A program made the translations under genes and the position numbers. From Siphonodentalium dalli (lineage: Eukaryota; Mollusca; Scaphopoda; Gadilida; Siphonodentaliidae): a DNA stretch of 64,000 nucleotides. The notes below the pieces were generated by a model. It did no database searches. It worked only from the letters and a program-made list of their open reading frames with translations, and was not told the DNA's origin. The stretch is from positions 19,566,666 through 19,630,665 of the forward strand of contig CP136062.1 of the NCBI GenBank assembly GCA_032622095.1. Reading direction: 5' to 3'. Positions 1 to 10,149 of this stretch are shown here, piece after piece (within the stretch, counting starts at the first letter, position 1; each line of letters begins with the position of its first letter).

Positions 1-330
1 AATGGGCCTTAATATGTAACCTTTCATTGGATTTGAAATGGGTTTTAATGGCAATTAAACACAGAATGTTGCCCATTAATTTTTTAATGGCCTTTAGTTC
101 CCGCCTTCATTTAATGCCAATTACCCCAGTTAATTTAATGGCCATACACATACCCATTAACATACTTTAGCTTTAATGGCCGTTAACTTTCATATAATAA
201 TGGCAATTTAATGGCTGTGAAAGGTTACATATTAAGGGGGTATTTTAATGGGTTTTTAACGGGAAAATCATGGGTTTTTTAATGGATTTGTAATGGTATA
301 TCATTAATGGGCCTTTAATGGGCATGTAAT
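1..330. repeat. degenerate TTAATGGCC-type simple repeat
   Basis: A short word of the form TTAATGG, often followed by CC or GC, recurs every 10-25 bases throughout, for example near 20, 85, 135, 170, 205, 245, 285 and 310. The spacing is irregular, so it is a degenerate or decayed array with no clean period. It begins at the window edge and may continue to the left. No coding frame is supported. Confidence 0.7.
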
Positions 331-640
331 GGCTGTGCGCGCAGTAGTGGAAGGAGACTCAGAGTACCGGTATACCCGGAAGAATGCGAATGGACACAGT
401 CTGACCTCCCTCCAGTGGGGACCGTTCAGTAGATTCGCCGGAACTCGGTTAGAATAACCACATTCCCGGGCCGGGACTATATAATACAGCGTAAACACTA
501 CCGTCGACGCTAATTAATGCTCTTTGAGTGCAAATCTGATAAAAGAATGATTAAAATATCAAAATGTGCGTGAAGCGCGCACTGTTTAGAATCATATAAA
601 TAAAGGCTCCCGAATAGAGCCTGTTTCAGTTAGTATATAT
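331..640. other. unassigned stretch, locally GC-richer
   Basis: Bases 340-480 are richer in G+C than the surroundings and stay open for 64 codons on the minus strand. I recognise no domain, and no splice or start context stands out. The remainder is AT-rich. No gene is called. Confidence 0.5.
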
Positions 641-689
641 TACTTAATAAAGACAAAATTCTTGATTGTTGCGTTTCATATGTGCGTGC

Positions 690-860
690 ATATTATGTGG
701 GTTGGGGAGAGGGGTAGAAAATACTGTTTTATTCAAGGGGGAGAGTCTGGAAAAAATTTCCGACTCCGAGGGACCCACCACCCCATTTGTGCAAAAACAA
801 TATTGTTTTCCTTCAAAATTTTGGGGACCCACCCCCCTTTCTCTTTTTATCAAAATTGCA
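690..860. repeat. dispersed CCCACCCCCC / poly-T repeat family, copy 1
   Basis: The segment combines runs such as GGGACCCACC, a T-rich stretch and CCCCCCTTTCTC. The same mix occurs at 2735-2830 and 7540-7665, so this looks like an old dispersed element with C-rich and T-rich parts. Boundaries are uncertain and no terminal repeats were found. Confidence 0.45.
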
Positions 861-909
861 GAGTTTTTTTTTAGCCGTTCTTCAATAACTGTGTTAACTG
901 CCTTTTAAT

Positions 910-1254
910 CCCATTCCACTATCCTTTTTTGGTGCAAACTCTTGCTGTGTACCATTAAGACTCAAGCAATAACATGCTTAATTGGTAAACACAGATCAGA
1001 AAAACGAAAAATAAACTGTATTTCCAGGTGTTTCCTGATGTTTTCAGTATCTAACAACAATAATAAAGCATTGTGTAGGTACACTATATGTCACAAATCG
1101 CCCTAGACCACATTTTAGCCTTAATATATCAAGTGTGTTGTGTCTGACAGGTTCCACAATTATTTGTGCATTACCAAAGAACTCTTTAGTCTTATCCACA
1201 GGGGTGGGTTGGGAGGGGAATTGTTTTTGGTTAGGTGTACACATAGATATATGG
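910..1254. other. no recognisable feature
   Basis: AT-rich sequence without a supported gene, repeat or splice signal. Confidence 0.5.
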
Positions 1255-1345
1255 TTATTATACCCCCCGATATTAGTCGGCGGGTATATATAGTTGATGT
1301 CTCGAGCCGTCCGTCCGTACACACATTTTCCGTACACACATAACT
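1255..1345. repeat. dispersed repeat with CCGATATTAGTCGG hairpin
   Basis: A short inverted repeat (CCGA, TATTAG, TCGG) is followed by GGCGGGTATATA and a run of CCGTCCGT. The layout, a GC hairpin followed by an AT tract and a simple run, resembles the Helitron ends elsewhere in this window, but no CTAG-T end is present. Classification is tentative. Confidence 0.35.
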
Positions 1346-1925
1346 CAAGAGTCGGTTGTCATGCCCTATGGCATGGTGACGGACCAGAAACGGGGAACGA
1401 ATATGCATACTATCACGGGTTGTGACCACCCATGCCTATTAGAGTTATGGGTCATGTTCGACTTTATGAAATTCAGTCCGTACAAAGTTTTTGCAATATA
1501 AGTTACGTGTCGGTTGTCGAATTTTGATGTGGTTTGGTATGGTGATAGACCAGAATGCTAGGGGAAGGATGTATGTACATATTACTGCATATCACATGTT
1601 TCGCCTGTCAATGTATAATAGAGTTACCGGCCTTGTTCCATCCGTAAACACATTTTGCATTATTATAACCCAACCATGGGTTAACATATTTTGATGTTCT
1701 TTGTTATGGGTATAGACCAGCATGAGCGAACGAATATGCACATATCACATGTTTCGCCTGTCAATGTATAATATAGTTACCGGCCTTGTTCCATCCGTAA
1801 ACACATTTTGCATTATTATAACCCAACCATGGGTTAACATATTTTGATGTTCTTTGGTATGGGTATAGACCAGCATGATCGAACGAATATGCACATATCA
1901 CAGGTTTCGCCCTTCAATGCACAAG
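1312..1925. repeat. about 153-bp tandem repeat, roughly four units
   Basis: The phrase CCGTAAACACATTTTGC recurs at about 1642 and 1795, exactly 153 bases apart, as does CGCCTGTCAATGTATAAT at 1602 and 1755. Two more divergent units precede them, near 1313 and 1476. The last two units are nearly identical, the first two decayed, so amplification continued at the right side. Confidence 0.8.
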
Positions 1926-2942
1926 AGTCTGCAGTATAATCTCAGTCAGATTTTATTCTTGATTTTACTTTTAGTTTGAACTTTGAAGACATTGAAGAAT
2001 GTCATTTCGCAATGCATATGAATGCATCACATTATTTCAGTTCATCTATTTGTAAGTGATAACAGTATACAATTAGTATTTTAGTTTAGTCTTGTTGAGC
2101 AGTAAAGCTCCAAGATGAAGTTCGGAAATTCAATGAGAATAGTGTCACCTTCAGTTGGGATTGTCTTAGCAGTAAACAGTAACAGTCATTCATCATAACC
2201 AATTCAGTTTTATTTGGATAATTGTTGCAAATTAACATTACTTGCAATCTTTCAAGATGAGAAATAACCAGAAGGAATGAATTTGATTACATGCCAGAAC
2301 AAGACAGTATTTCAGACATTAGAAATTAATGAGATACCCTTTTCAATTTCATGTTATGCAACAATCATGTTAATGATATCTAGTCATCATTGAGTATTCA
2401 CCATGTAGTATCCAATTTGTGATACAGTTTGTTTGTTTTATTACTTTTATTCAGGTAATATATTAATTTTGTTACGAAATATTTCATCCGTTGATCATAA
2501 GTTTCCTGAACGCTATTACGGTGGTCCACTGTGAAGTGGGCCGGGATCCTGTGAAATCCAGAATGTTGCTAAATCTGAGCATAAAGAGTCACTATAGCTG
2601 CCTATATAGCCCTATACCAACAAGCATGGTACTAACATGCTTACAAACAACATTACAATTTACATGGTCATTACTTGTAAATTGTTTGAATCCCATTTTG
2701 GAAAAAATTTACAAGCACAATTTGTTTGGCCTCTGGAACACCCACCCACCCACCCCGGCCCTATATACGGAATTTTTTTCTTCAGACCCCTCCCCCTGTT
2801 TTATTGAAATATTTAAGTGTTTCCACAATTGCACATCCAGTGACAAAAAAGAGAAGCATGACCATTCCATTTCTAATATAGAAATGAGAATTTGTTCATG
2901 ACCGCGGACAATAGAAATTAAAGTAACAAAGAAGATTTATAT
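1926..2942. other. unassigned AT-rich stretch
   Basis: No gene is supported. Bases 2735-2830 hold another copy of the C-rich/T-rich dispersed family (CACCCACCCACCCACCCC followed by a T-rich tract). A 136-codon open frame at 2491-2901 on the plus strand covers this repeat, has no recognisable domain, and is treated as chance. Confidence 0.5.
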
Positions 2943-2974
2943 ACCCGTCATTGTGCGACGGGCAATCCCCTAGT
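2943..2974 (+). mobile_element. Helitron-type 3' terminus
   Basis: The sequence forms a 6-bp hairpin (CCCGTC at 2944-2949 with GACGGG at 2957-2962), then a short spacer and CTAG at 2970-2973 followed by T. A GC hairpin about ten bases before CTRR, with insertion before T, is the known 3' end signature of Helitrons. The body lies to the left and could not be delimited. Immediately after it, 2978-3060 has an AT start and a TTTGTTTGTTTGTCC run resembling the 5' ends of the same class. Confidence 0.6.
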
Positions 2975-3167
2975 ATACTAATAATATTCAATGCTGTTTG
3001 TTTGTTTGTCCGCTTATAGGCTACTAAATGGCTCGACCGTCGGAGCTGTATATTTGTATATATGCGTAATTTGACCCGGAAAATCTTATTAGATAGGTCC
3101 CGTTGACTTCAGACGTATTAAAACGACAAACTGAGACCCCGCACGCAACATAGTTAACAATTTGCAC

Positions 3168-3372
3168 ACATAAGCGAACATAACGCTCTTTATTCATACC
3201 ATATCAGGAATATATCAATAGTGAACGCTCTTTATCGTTAGTCTACACAGAGACCGCAATCAACCTCACGAATAGCTCGAATAGCATAAGCGAACGACCA
3301 GAACGTTCTTTGTCCATACCATATCAAGAATACAATCAGGAATAGATCAACAGTGAACGTTGTTTATTGTTA
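3168..3372. repeat. imperfect tandem duplication of about 117 bp
   Basis: CATAAGCGAAC followed by CTTT and CATACCATATCA occurs at 3170-3240 and again at 3285-3372, with the closing phrase GTGAACG in both. Two units only, with small insertions between them. Confidence 0.65.
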
Positions 3373-3662
3373 CGAACGTGATTGTTTTACGGCAACATGC
3401 CTCCAAAACGCTTCAAGTTCTCAAGATAAACCGGCAAAGACTGGCAACGAGAGAAATTCTGTTACTCGAGCAGCTGAGACAATAGTTCATGCCATGAATC
3501 TCTTCTATGGCTAACGCCCGTAGGGATCATATTCCACCAGTACAAACCCTTGGAACTTTTTGAAGTTTTGCCAGGGAACATTATAAAGTTGAAAAAACAA
3601 CACAGGGAATATATTTTTTAGTTATTATCTGTTCCTTCATAATGTACTTCACTAAAGTCCCA
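3373..3662. other. no recognisable feature
   Basis: AT-rich sequence. No open frame of note and no repeat partner was found in the window. Confidence 0.45.
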
Positions 3663-4154
3663 ACTCGAAATTTCACGATTTAAAGGTACTCAATCCGTAA
3701 AGAGGGTCCCCATCTCAACAGATTCCAACAACAACAATCCGATCAGATGGTCCTATATTACTATTTCTTTGGCTTTGGGGGTAAAAAATATTTACATCAA
3801 ACAAAGCTCAGAGTTATTAGATATTGATTTTTGAAATTTGTTATTAACTCGAGATGAGTACAAATAACTGCCGTAATCTGCTCTGGATGTGTACTCCAAA
3901 TATATTCAAACAGACAAGGATGGATAACTCTAATATCAAGTGGTAATTTTAACGCAATTTTGACTGAGTTCTGGGCCAGATAGTATTCCCGATAATGAAA
4001 AATAATAGATTTCTAAAATCGATATCTAACAAATCTGAGTTTTGATGGGTGACTTCCTCGACTCGAATCAAATATTTTTGACCCTCGAAGCCATTGAAAT
4101 AGTAATTGAGAGGAGTTTTATCGGATTGAGTACCTTTAAAGTGACATTTCGAGT
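3663..4154. mobile_element. foldback MITE with about 35-bp terminal inverted repeats
   Basis: The left end starts ACTCGAAATTTCACG and contains TTTAAAGGTACTCAATCCG. The right end carries CGGATTGAGTACCTTTAAA and ends ...CATTTCGAGT, so the two ends are inverted copies. The arms remain complementary well inside: the CTATTTCTTTGGCTT stretch on the left pairs with the AAGCCATTGAAATAG stretch on the right. No transposase is present. A partial copy of the right arm lies at 21745-21905. The superfamily is not determined because the target duplication is unclear. Confidence 0.75.
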
Positions 4155-5134
4155 GATTTTGCTTTGCTTCGCTTACAATTATGGAATTTCTCCAATTAAT
4201 TAATCCAATGTTTATTGCAATATCGGCTCACAAAAGTCACAGAAAAGCATGAACTTTCGATAATAACTAAGAAATATATTCCCCGCGTTATATTTAAGTG
4301 GATTTTGGTTTACGAACTCAGGTTCGTTCATATTAAAGGGCTTAGAAATATGTCCATCCTTTTGGGGCTACTGAATTGTCCATCCTTATGTGGCACGCAC
4401 ATGCAAACAGAAAGTGCCTATAAAATCGAAGTTAATCGTGAAATTTAAAATGTCTGGGAAATTCGCCCAAAGAGCCACAATTAGCAACTAATTCCCATAG
4501 CCAGTTGAAAATTTAAGTCGTTAACTTGATGGAATTATGAAGTATTTTGTGTCCATGTTAAAGGGTCATCACTGTGGACAATGGTTTAGGAGGTGAGCAA
4601 CACAAGCCCCAAGCCATAAAGGATGGACACCATTTATACACAAATTTGGACTTGGGGGTCATGTTGTTTTTAAATGAATTAGTACACTTTGAAGACTGCA
4701 TTTTTGTACATGGACAAAAGGGCTTAGGGGCTTAAGCTCATAAACCGAAATAGCCCCCAACCCAGTTTTGGACCAATGTCCATAGCTCATAAACCGGTTT
4801 CGTTGGCGCACTTGGACACTCACATGGACACTCCCATTTGTTAGAATCAGTTTTGTAATGACTATAAATAAGGCTCAGGGGGAATCCCCCCAATATTGCT
4901 GGACTTAATTTAATATCGCCGTGTTTCCCCCATGGTCAGCTCCACGTTGGGTCCTCGATGGTTGATCATCACAAAACCTATTCAACCAATAGGGAAGGGA
5001 AGACCACCAATGCGGTGTTAAAAAAAAATCTTTGAAATTGAGTAAATGCATGTCAAAACACTTCAATTTGTTGCAATCTTCTTCAACCGAGCAACGCCGG
5101 GTACCCCAGTTATAACACAATCAATAAGTGTTCA
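4155..5134. other. unassigned stretch
   Basis: No gene is supported. The phrase CATAGCTCATAAACC and close variants recur near 4735 and 4780. Bases 5088-5110 read CAACGCCGGGTACCCCAGT, which resembles the GC-rich end of the Helitron families in this window but lacks CTAG. A 71-codon minus-strand frame at 4905-5120 has no recognisable domain. Confidence 0.45.
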
Positions 5135-5420
5135 TCTATTATATATTTTGGAACTTCTGTCTGTGTGTGTGTATGAGAGTGTATATGTGTGTGTGTGTGT
5201 TATAGACTCGAAAACTGCTCGACCGATCCGACTCAAATTTTGTATGCAGGCCTACTTGTATCCCGGAAACAATATGGGCGTGTCCAATTTCGCGTGCGGC
5301 CGTGTCCTTGACATTGACCTAGCTCATATACGCTCATATAGGTATGTTTCTGGACCAATCGAACAATATTTTGTCCAGATGCTGTATATTCGTCAATTAG
5401 CCCGGATATCAATGTAGATA
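5135..5420 (+). mobile_element. Helitron-type 5' terminus and adjoining body
   Basis: The sequence A|TCTATTATATATTTTGGAA at 5134 matches the minus-strand 5' end of the complete Helitron at 31676-32389. Both are followed by CTGT, a TG run, and then GACTCGAAAAC or GAACTCGAAAAC with CTCGACC or GGCCGACC. This is therefore the same or a sister family in plus orientation. A TG microsatellite sits at 5159-5200. The matching 3' end was not located, so the right boundary is approximate. Confidence 0.55.
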
Positions 5421-5637
5421 ATTTTTCTGAAGAAATTAAGAAAACTAAAAGCATGCCCAAATTAGCAGTCTCGAGTTTCAAGTTTCCTATTTCTAAGGTA
5501 AACACGTGCTCAGGTGAAAATGTTTTATATGACACAATTAGTGTTTCCACAGAGGTATATATTGTCAATACTAGAGGTAAGACCTCAGGTATTATGAACT
5601 AAGTATGGTAAAATTAAATAGTTTAGTGTTCATTTCT

Positions 5638-6060
5638 TTAACCCTTTACCCAACAAAACGGCCAAAAACGCCCAAATAAAGCTTCAACAGCCTAAAATAT
5701 CTTCGGTCTGTCTCAATAACACCATACAAATATGGATATCATTGGAACCGGTTCATTGACCACATTGTGATGGTTACAGTTATGCCCTGTGCCAATGCAT
5801 TCTCTTATATAAGAGAATGCATTGGCCTAAACAAAACCTTTTTTTTAGCATTTTTTCTTACATTCTTTAACAATTTTATAATTTTTTCTTACATTTTTTA
5901 ACAATTTTTATAATATTTTTCTACATTCTTTGACAATTTTATCATTTTTAATATGTGTTAAGCCAATGCATTCTCTTATATATGCGAGGCGACCTATGGT
6001 CGACTCGCATATATAAGAGAATGCATTGTCACAGGGCCGTTCTGTTGGGTAAAGGGTTAA
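5638..6060. mobile_element. piggyBac-like MITE, copy 1
   Basis: The element is bounded by TTAA on both sides, with terminal inverted repeats beginning CCCTTTACCCAACA and ending TGTTGGGTAAAGGG. TTAA target sites with CCC-starting ends are the known signature of piggyBac elements. Inside are a perfect 36-bp palindrome (5791-5826, centre TTATATAA) and a long hairpin (5962-6030) built on AATGCATTCTCTTATATATG. The copy at 27907-28306 lies in reverse orientation. No transposase is present, so mobility would depend on an autonomous relative. Confidence 0.85.
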
Positions 6061-6204
6061 GAAGTGACTTTTGCAGTAAATACCTCTGTGTTGCCAGTTT
6101 TCAAGGCAAGTTATTATTTCCTGTTCTATAAGTTAGTGTCTATAGTCCTTAAGGTTATGCAGTTATAACCGAAAAATTTGAAGTTGTTACTATTCTTGAT
6201 GTAA

Positions 6205-6460
6205 CTATTCGGTTCGAGATTCCATCTGAAACTTTTCTCCGATTTCGGTCGTCAGTCGACCAATAAAACAACCTGATTCACAAGGCCCTACTTGTGAATG
6301 ACGAATATATTGTTTAACCGTAAACATAGGTCGAATATAAAGCGAGCCGTCATTCCGCGTCGGTTTGCTATCCTTCACATACATGTATACTATCCCATGT
6401 GGATTAATCATGTCGTCGGTCGGCAAAAATAATGTGCTTTACGTTCAAATTAACCAAAGT
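6205..6460 (-). pseudogene. possible decayed copy of the multicopper oxidase exon
   Basis: On the minus strand a frame reads INPHGIVY, then KDS and NDGS, close to the IHPHGIFY and KDSEG of the real exon at 6882-7129. In another frame just upstream, VNLNVKHII parallels VNVTIKNFI of that exon. Joining them would need a frameshift. The bases also align in part, for example GAACGT and the GGGAT region. The frame runs on without the intron that follows KDSEG in the true exon, and ends in a stop near 6205. It could be an old duplicated or retro-copied piece of the oxidase, or chance similarity. A 69-bp tandem array begins directly upstream. Confidence 0.35.
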
Positions 6461-6470
6461 TAATGTCCAG

Positions 6471-6786
6471 CCGTGGTGATAAAATATGTTAATGATTATA
6501 GTGATAATCACGGTAAAATAAACCCTAATCAATTTACAGCACTTGGGGTAACATATGTTAATGACTATGGTAATAATCACAGTAAAATAAACCATAATTA
6601 ATTAACAGCCGTTGTGGTAAAAGATGGTAATGACTATGGTAATAATCACGGTAAAATAAACCATAATTAATTTACAGTCGTGGTGGTAACATAATTATGG
6701 TAATGACTATGGTAATAATTACAGTAACATAAACCATAATTAATTTACAGCCGTGGTGGTAAAAGATGGTAATAATCACAGTAAAC
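6471..6786. repeat. about 69-bp tandem repeat, 4.5 units
   Basis: Units contain GGTAATGACTATGGTAATAA, then CAGTAAAATAAACC and ATAATTAATTTACAG. Unit length varies from about 68 to 74 because of small indels, and the last unit is truncated. The array is AT-rich and ends at the 19-bp repeat that follows. Confidence 0.8.
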
Positions 6787-6840
6787 ATAGAACCAAGCCA
6801 TGTCCATAGAACCAAGCCATGTCCATAGAACCAAGCCATG
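6787..6840. repeat. 19-bp tandem repeat, 2.8 units
   Basis: The unit AACCAAGCCATGTCCATAG is repeated without a mismatch. It lies 42 bases downstream (in gene direction) of the donor site of the oxidase exon. Confidence 0.85.
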
Positions 6841-6881
6841 TGATGACGTAACGTTTTATATTGTGTCGCCTTGTTTCATAC

Positions 6882-7129
6882 CTTCGCTATCTTTAAGGTA
6901 GAAAATCCCGTGGGGATGAATAGTGATATCGAATTCCGGAATGAAGTTCTTGATTGTGACGTTCACGAAATCTCCAACTTCGGCTCTGATGAGAGGACCA
7001 ATATAGCCGAGATATGGGTCATGTGGCATCTGTGTGCTGAATGTGCCATCAGTGAAGCGCCTGTATGCCGCCTTTTTATAAACACTCCCGATCCGGTTGG
7101 CAGAGTTTGCGATGTATCTTGATGGATCC
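6882..7129 (-). CDS. multicopper oxidase (ceruloplasmin/hephaestin type), domain-1 exon with HPHG copper ligands
   Basis: This exon encodes 82 full codons starting DPSRYIANSANRIGSVYKK and ending KDSE. It contains RRFTDGTF, GYIGPLIRAEVGD and IHPHGIFY. This order and spacing match the first cupredoxin unit of the ceruloplasmin/hephaestin family. The HPH histidines correspond to the HxHG ligands of the trinuclear copper site. The enzyme class oxidises substrates such as ferrous iron while reducing oxygen, and is secreted or membrane-anchored. Splice sites on the minus strand are good: TTTAG before 7129 and GAAG|GTATGA after 6882. The exon starts with the third base of a codon, which fits the two bases left over at 21401. 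It ends with one base, so the next intron is phase 1. No frameshift or stop was seen. Orthology to hephaestin versus ceruloplasmin cannot be decided from this piece. Confidence 0.9.
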
Positions 7130-7156
7130 CTAAACATGGAAGACAAAATATTTTAT

Positions 7157-7366
7157 TTAACCCTTCTATGACTGGAGCTTCTTGAAAATTTGCGAAAACC
7201 CTAGCTGTGTCAATGCATTATCTTATATATGCGAGTCTCCCATAAGCAGTCTCGCATATAAGAGAATACATTGACCTAACTATATTCACCTTTTCCTTGT
7301 AAGAAAATGCACTTTCACAGGATATGCAATGCTGCACCAGCGCAGCTCCCGTCGCGAAAGGGCTAA
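7157..7366. mobile_element. short MITE related to the piggyBac-like family
   Basis: It begins TTAACCCTTCTATGAC with GGAGCT inside. It ends AGCTCCCGTCGCGAAAGGG followed by CTAA, so the ends are imperfect inverted repeats and one TTAA has decayed. The middle (7209-7275) is a long hairpin with the same AATGCATT and TTATATATGCGAG words as the elements at 5638 and 27907. It lies only 28 bases upstream of the oxidase exon's acceptor side. Confidence 0.65.
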
Positions 7367-8509
7367 AACGCCACAGCCTATTTGACACTATAACACGACA
7401 TATGTACCATCGCTACGCATTCTCTTCAATAAAATAATTAGACCGTACCATTGAGGCCAATAGAATGGTCAGATATTCACTATGAAACGAGATTGGACAT
7501 TGTTATGCGGTGGGGTGGTGGGATCTGCAAACAAATTCCGTACATAGGGCTAAACATAAAAATTCCACCCAACCAGGGACCCACCCCCCCCCCTTACGCG
7601 CAAAGTAAATGGTTTTTTTTTCTTTTACAAATTTGGGACACACCCCCCTTTCTCCAGGATGTGATGTTCACATTTATCGATACTTTTTTAATAATAAATT
7701 GACGATGATCTTGAGCGCTAGTAACAATTATTCGCATAAAATTTGTGTTGTCTGCATGTGGATGTGATTGTTCTATCGTTCTATTTTGTGTTTTTTTTTA
7801 CAATTTAAAATGAAACATTCAAGAAGCGATATACCTTAAATTATATGAACAACAGCTGGTGCCTACAAAACGACAGACATAGCCAATAAATATTATGATC
7901 GGTTTTCAACAACCAGCACAGCAGTTATTAAAACAGTGTATATACTTATATAATTTAATCATATGCTGTCAATCCACGGAATGCTACGAAATAATTGGCT
8001 GTCACACACTTTGCAAGTTAGGTTATATATCGATAACCTAAATTTCTTGATTACTTTCCCCGCTACAGAAATGACAGTAGCGTCGAGTGACCACGCTTAC
8101 GCCGCGTGCCTACAAATGTACCTGGAAAGTTGTAAACTGTTCGATAGTTCCTACGATTTAACATGAAATGTCGGTGCTGCATCACAATTCCTTCGGGTAT
8201 GACTGTATTGACAATAACCATAATATATTGCTAATATTCAGTGCACAAGATACCAGACAAATCAACAAGATTTCACTTTGAAAAGAAATTAACACTGAAA
8301 TTAAAACAAACATAGGTTTGTCTCACCGCGGTCGAATGAATCAATACCTGCCCGAGAAAGTAATTGCAGCTGCCCGGTGGCACGCACGCGATCCGTGATA
8401 AGGTGCGACTAGCCAATCAAAAACGCTGAATGACGACGCGATTTCATCACTCGGTGAACACATAGTTTTGAGTGAGTGTCTCCTCAACTTAACGTGTCTT
8501 GTTTTTATC
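7367..8509. other. unassigned intronic sequence
   Basis: Bases 7540-7665 hold a copy of the dispersed C-rich/T-rich family (GGGACCCACC, a long T run, then CACCCCCCTTTCTCC). The rest has no supported gene. A 67-codon frame at 7963-8166 has no recognisable domain. Confidence 0.5.
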
Positions 8510-9260
8510 GGAAAGTCTCAATGATTACAAGGCAGCTCGCCAACATAGGAACTAGAATTCCGGAAAATACTATAAATAAAACAAAATAATCCTAATACAC
8601 GCCACTAACAAACTGCCCACACAAATTTGCTAATACATGCTTTCACCCGTGCCCGTGCCTTTGGGAGGATGGGCGGGAGATAAACATAGGAAACAATATC
8701 TAACTCGCCAAACCTTTCGAAAACAAAATAAGCAACTCAGTCTGGCCTCGGCTGCATCCTCCAACCGAATACACAACCAGGTCAACGGGTTCTGACACCC
8801 ACACAGGAGTGGAAGGCGGGCATTGCACAATCAAGAGTTGGGGGAGCCCCGACCGACCTTAAGTCAACCGGCCGGCATTGCACCCTCTTCCTAGCGTTGA
8901 GCCCGTAGTATAAGCCATGCATACAACAGACTACGGCAACGAACGGAGTACATGCAAGCACTAATCGGGACACTAGTTTACAAGAAGCCACTACATAAAA
9001 CGATATCAACAAAGTTAAATACACACAACTCAAATTGTAAACAAGTAAGTCTTCATCGCCGGTCCAGTTTCGGAATGGGGGGGGCTTAGCTTCATGCACC
9101 CCATACACAGCAGGCAAACATATACTTACTGTAAAACACTCACAAACCCAAACCCAACAAACGCTCTTCAGCGGCATTATAGCATACAAACGTGGGTTGT
9201 AGGAGAGGGCTGACAGCCCTTCCAAATCATCCCAAACTCCAAACCAGGAAAGTCTCAATG
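8510..9260. mobile_element. 723-bp insertion flanked by 14-bp direct repeats
   Basis: GGAAAGTCTCAATG occurs at 8510-8523 and again, perfectly, at 9247-9260. A target duplication of this length is typical of non-LTR retroposition. The DNA between (8524-9246) is more G+C-rich than its surroundings. On the minus strand a 158-codon frame (8782-9258) runs through it and includes KPPPFRNWTGDED and a hydrophobic stretch, but I do not recognise a family. At the low-coordinate end the minus strand is T/A-rich rather than a clean poly-A. It may be a SINE-like or truncated retroelement. Confidence 0.55.
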
Positions 9261-10149
9261 TTATACGCTCGTTTTACTTCCAACTTCTACTTGCTGGTGG
9301 TTCTCCTGTGATATGACTGATTCAATTATAAGAAATAACTCTTGTTTCGATTAAAGTTATGAGTTATAACCTAAAATTTTGAAGATAAATTTTCTATAAC
9401 TGTGCTACGCGCGTTATATCATTTATCTTCAAACTTCAAACAATATAGAAATTGAATGATACTTTAATCATGGAACATGAACAATGAGTTAACCATTTAC
9501 ACTATGTACACATAGCACATTTATAAACGTTCACATTAAACTAGAGATTGTAAATATACATAGACATACATGCAGTCAGATTCAAATGACTATTTTATCT
9601 CTGGTTTTCTCCAGACTGAGGAACATGTAACACGTTGAAATGAACAAGCATGTTGCATTATATAACATACTAAACATATTATACAAAACACACAACTGAA
9701 AAAGCTACAAATAAGAGTACGAAAAAACATTATTTGAATCTTTTTCAACATTCATGTTTACTATATCAGGGCTGGTCGAGCTAAGAAGTTCGAAGAATAG
9801 TTCTCTCGGTGATGCTTCGTGACATACCTCGTAATTGTTCGAATTACGGACACAACGGAATAAAATGGAATTCATAGCATAGTACACAGTGCGCATGAAC
9901 TATCTTTGTTACTGCTTTTGTATGTTTCCGTTTTCTCCATCTACCAGTCTCAATATACGGTCTTCAAATTTCATCTGAGTTTGGAATATTTTGGGCAATT
10001 TTGGGCAATGAACTCTAATTGATATTGTGTGTATCAGTTTTACGTTAGTCAACGTTAACATACATGTACTGACAAATTTGCCTGTCTAATTTTTCAGAAA
10101 ATTGTGACATAACTACCCATGTAGTCCGGGATCTAATATGGGTACCCTT
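9261..10149. other. unassigned intronic sequence with one hairpin
   Basis: An imperfect hairpin at 9381-9432 pairs TTGAAGATAAAT with ATTTATCTTCAA around a GC-rich loop (CTACGCGCG). The rest shows no gene or repeat. Confidence 0.5.

Noticed and set aside
3395-3530. Short coding start ATGCCTCCAAAACGC
   Set aside because: The frame stops after ten codons and no splice donor at a sensible place restores it.
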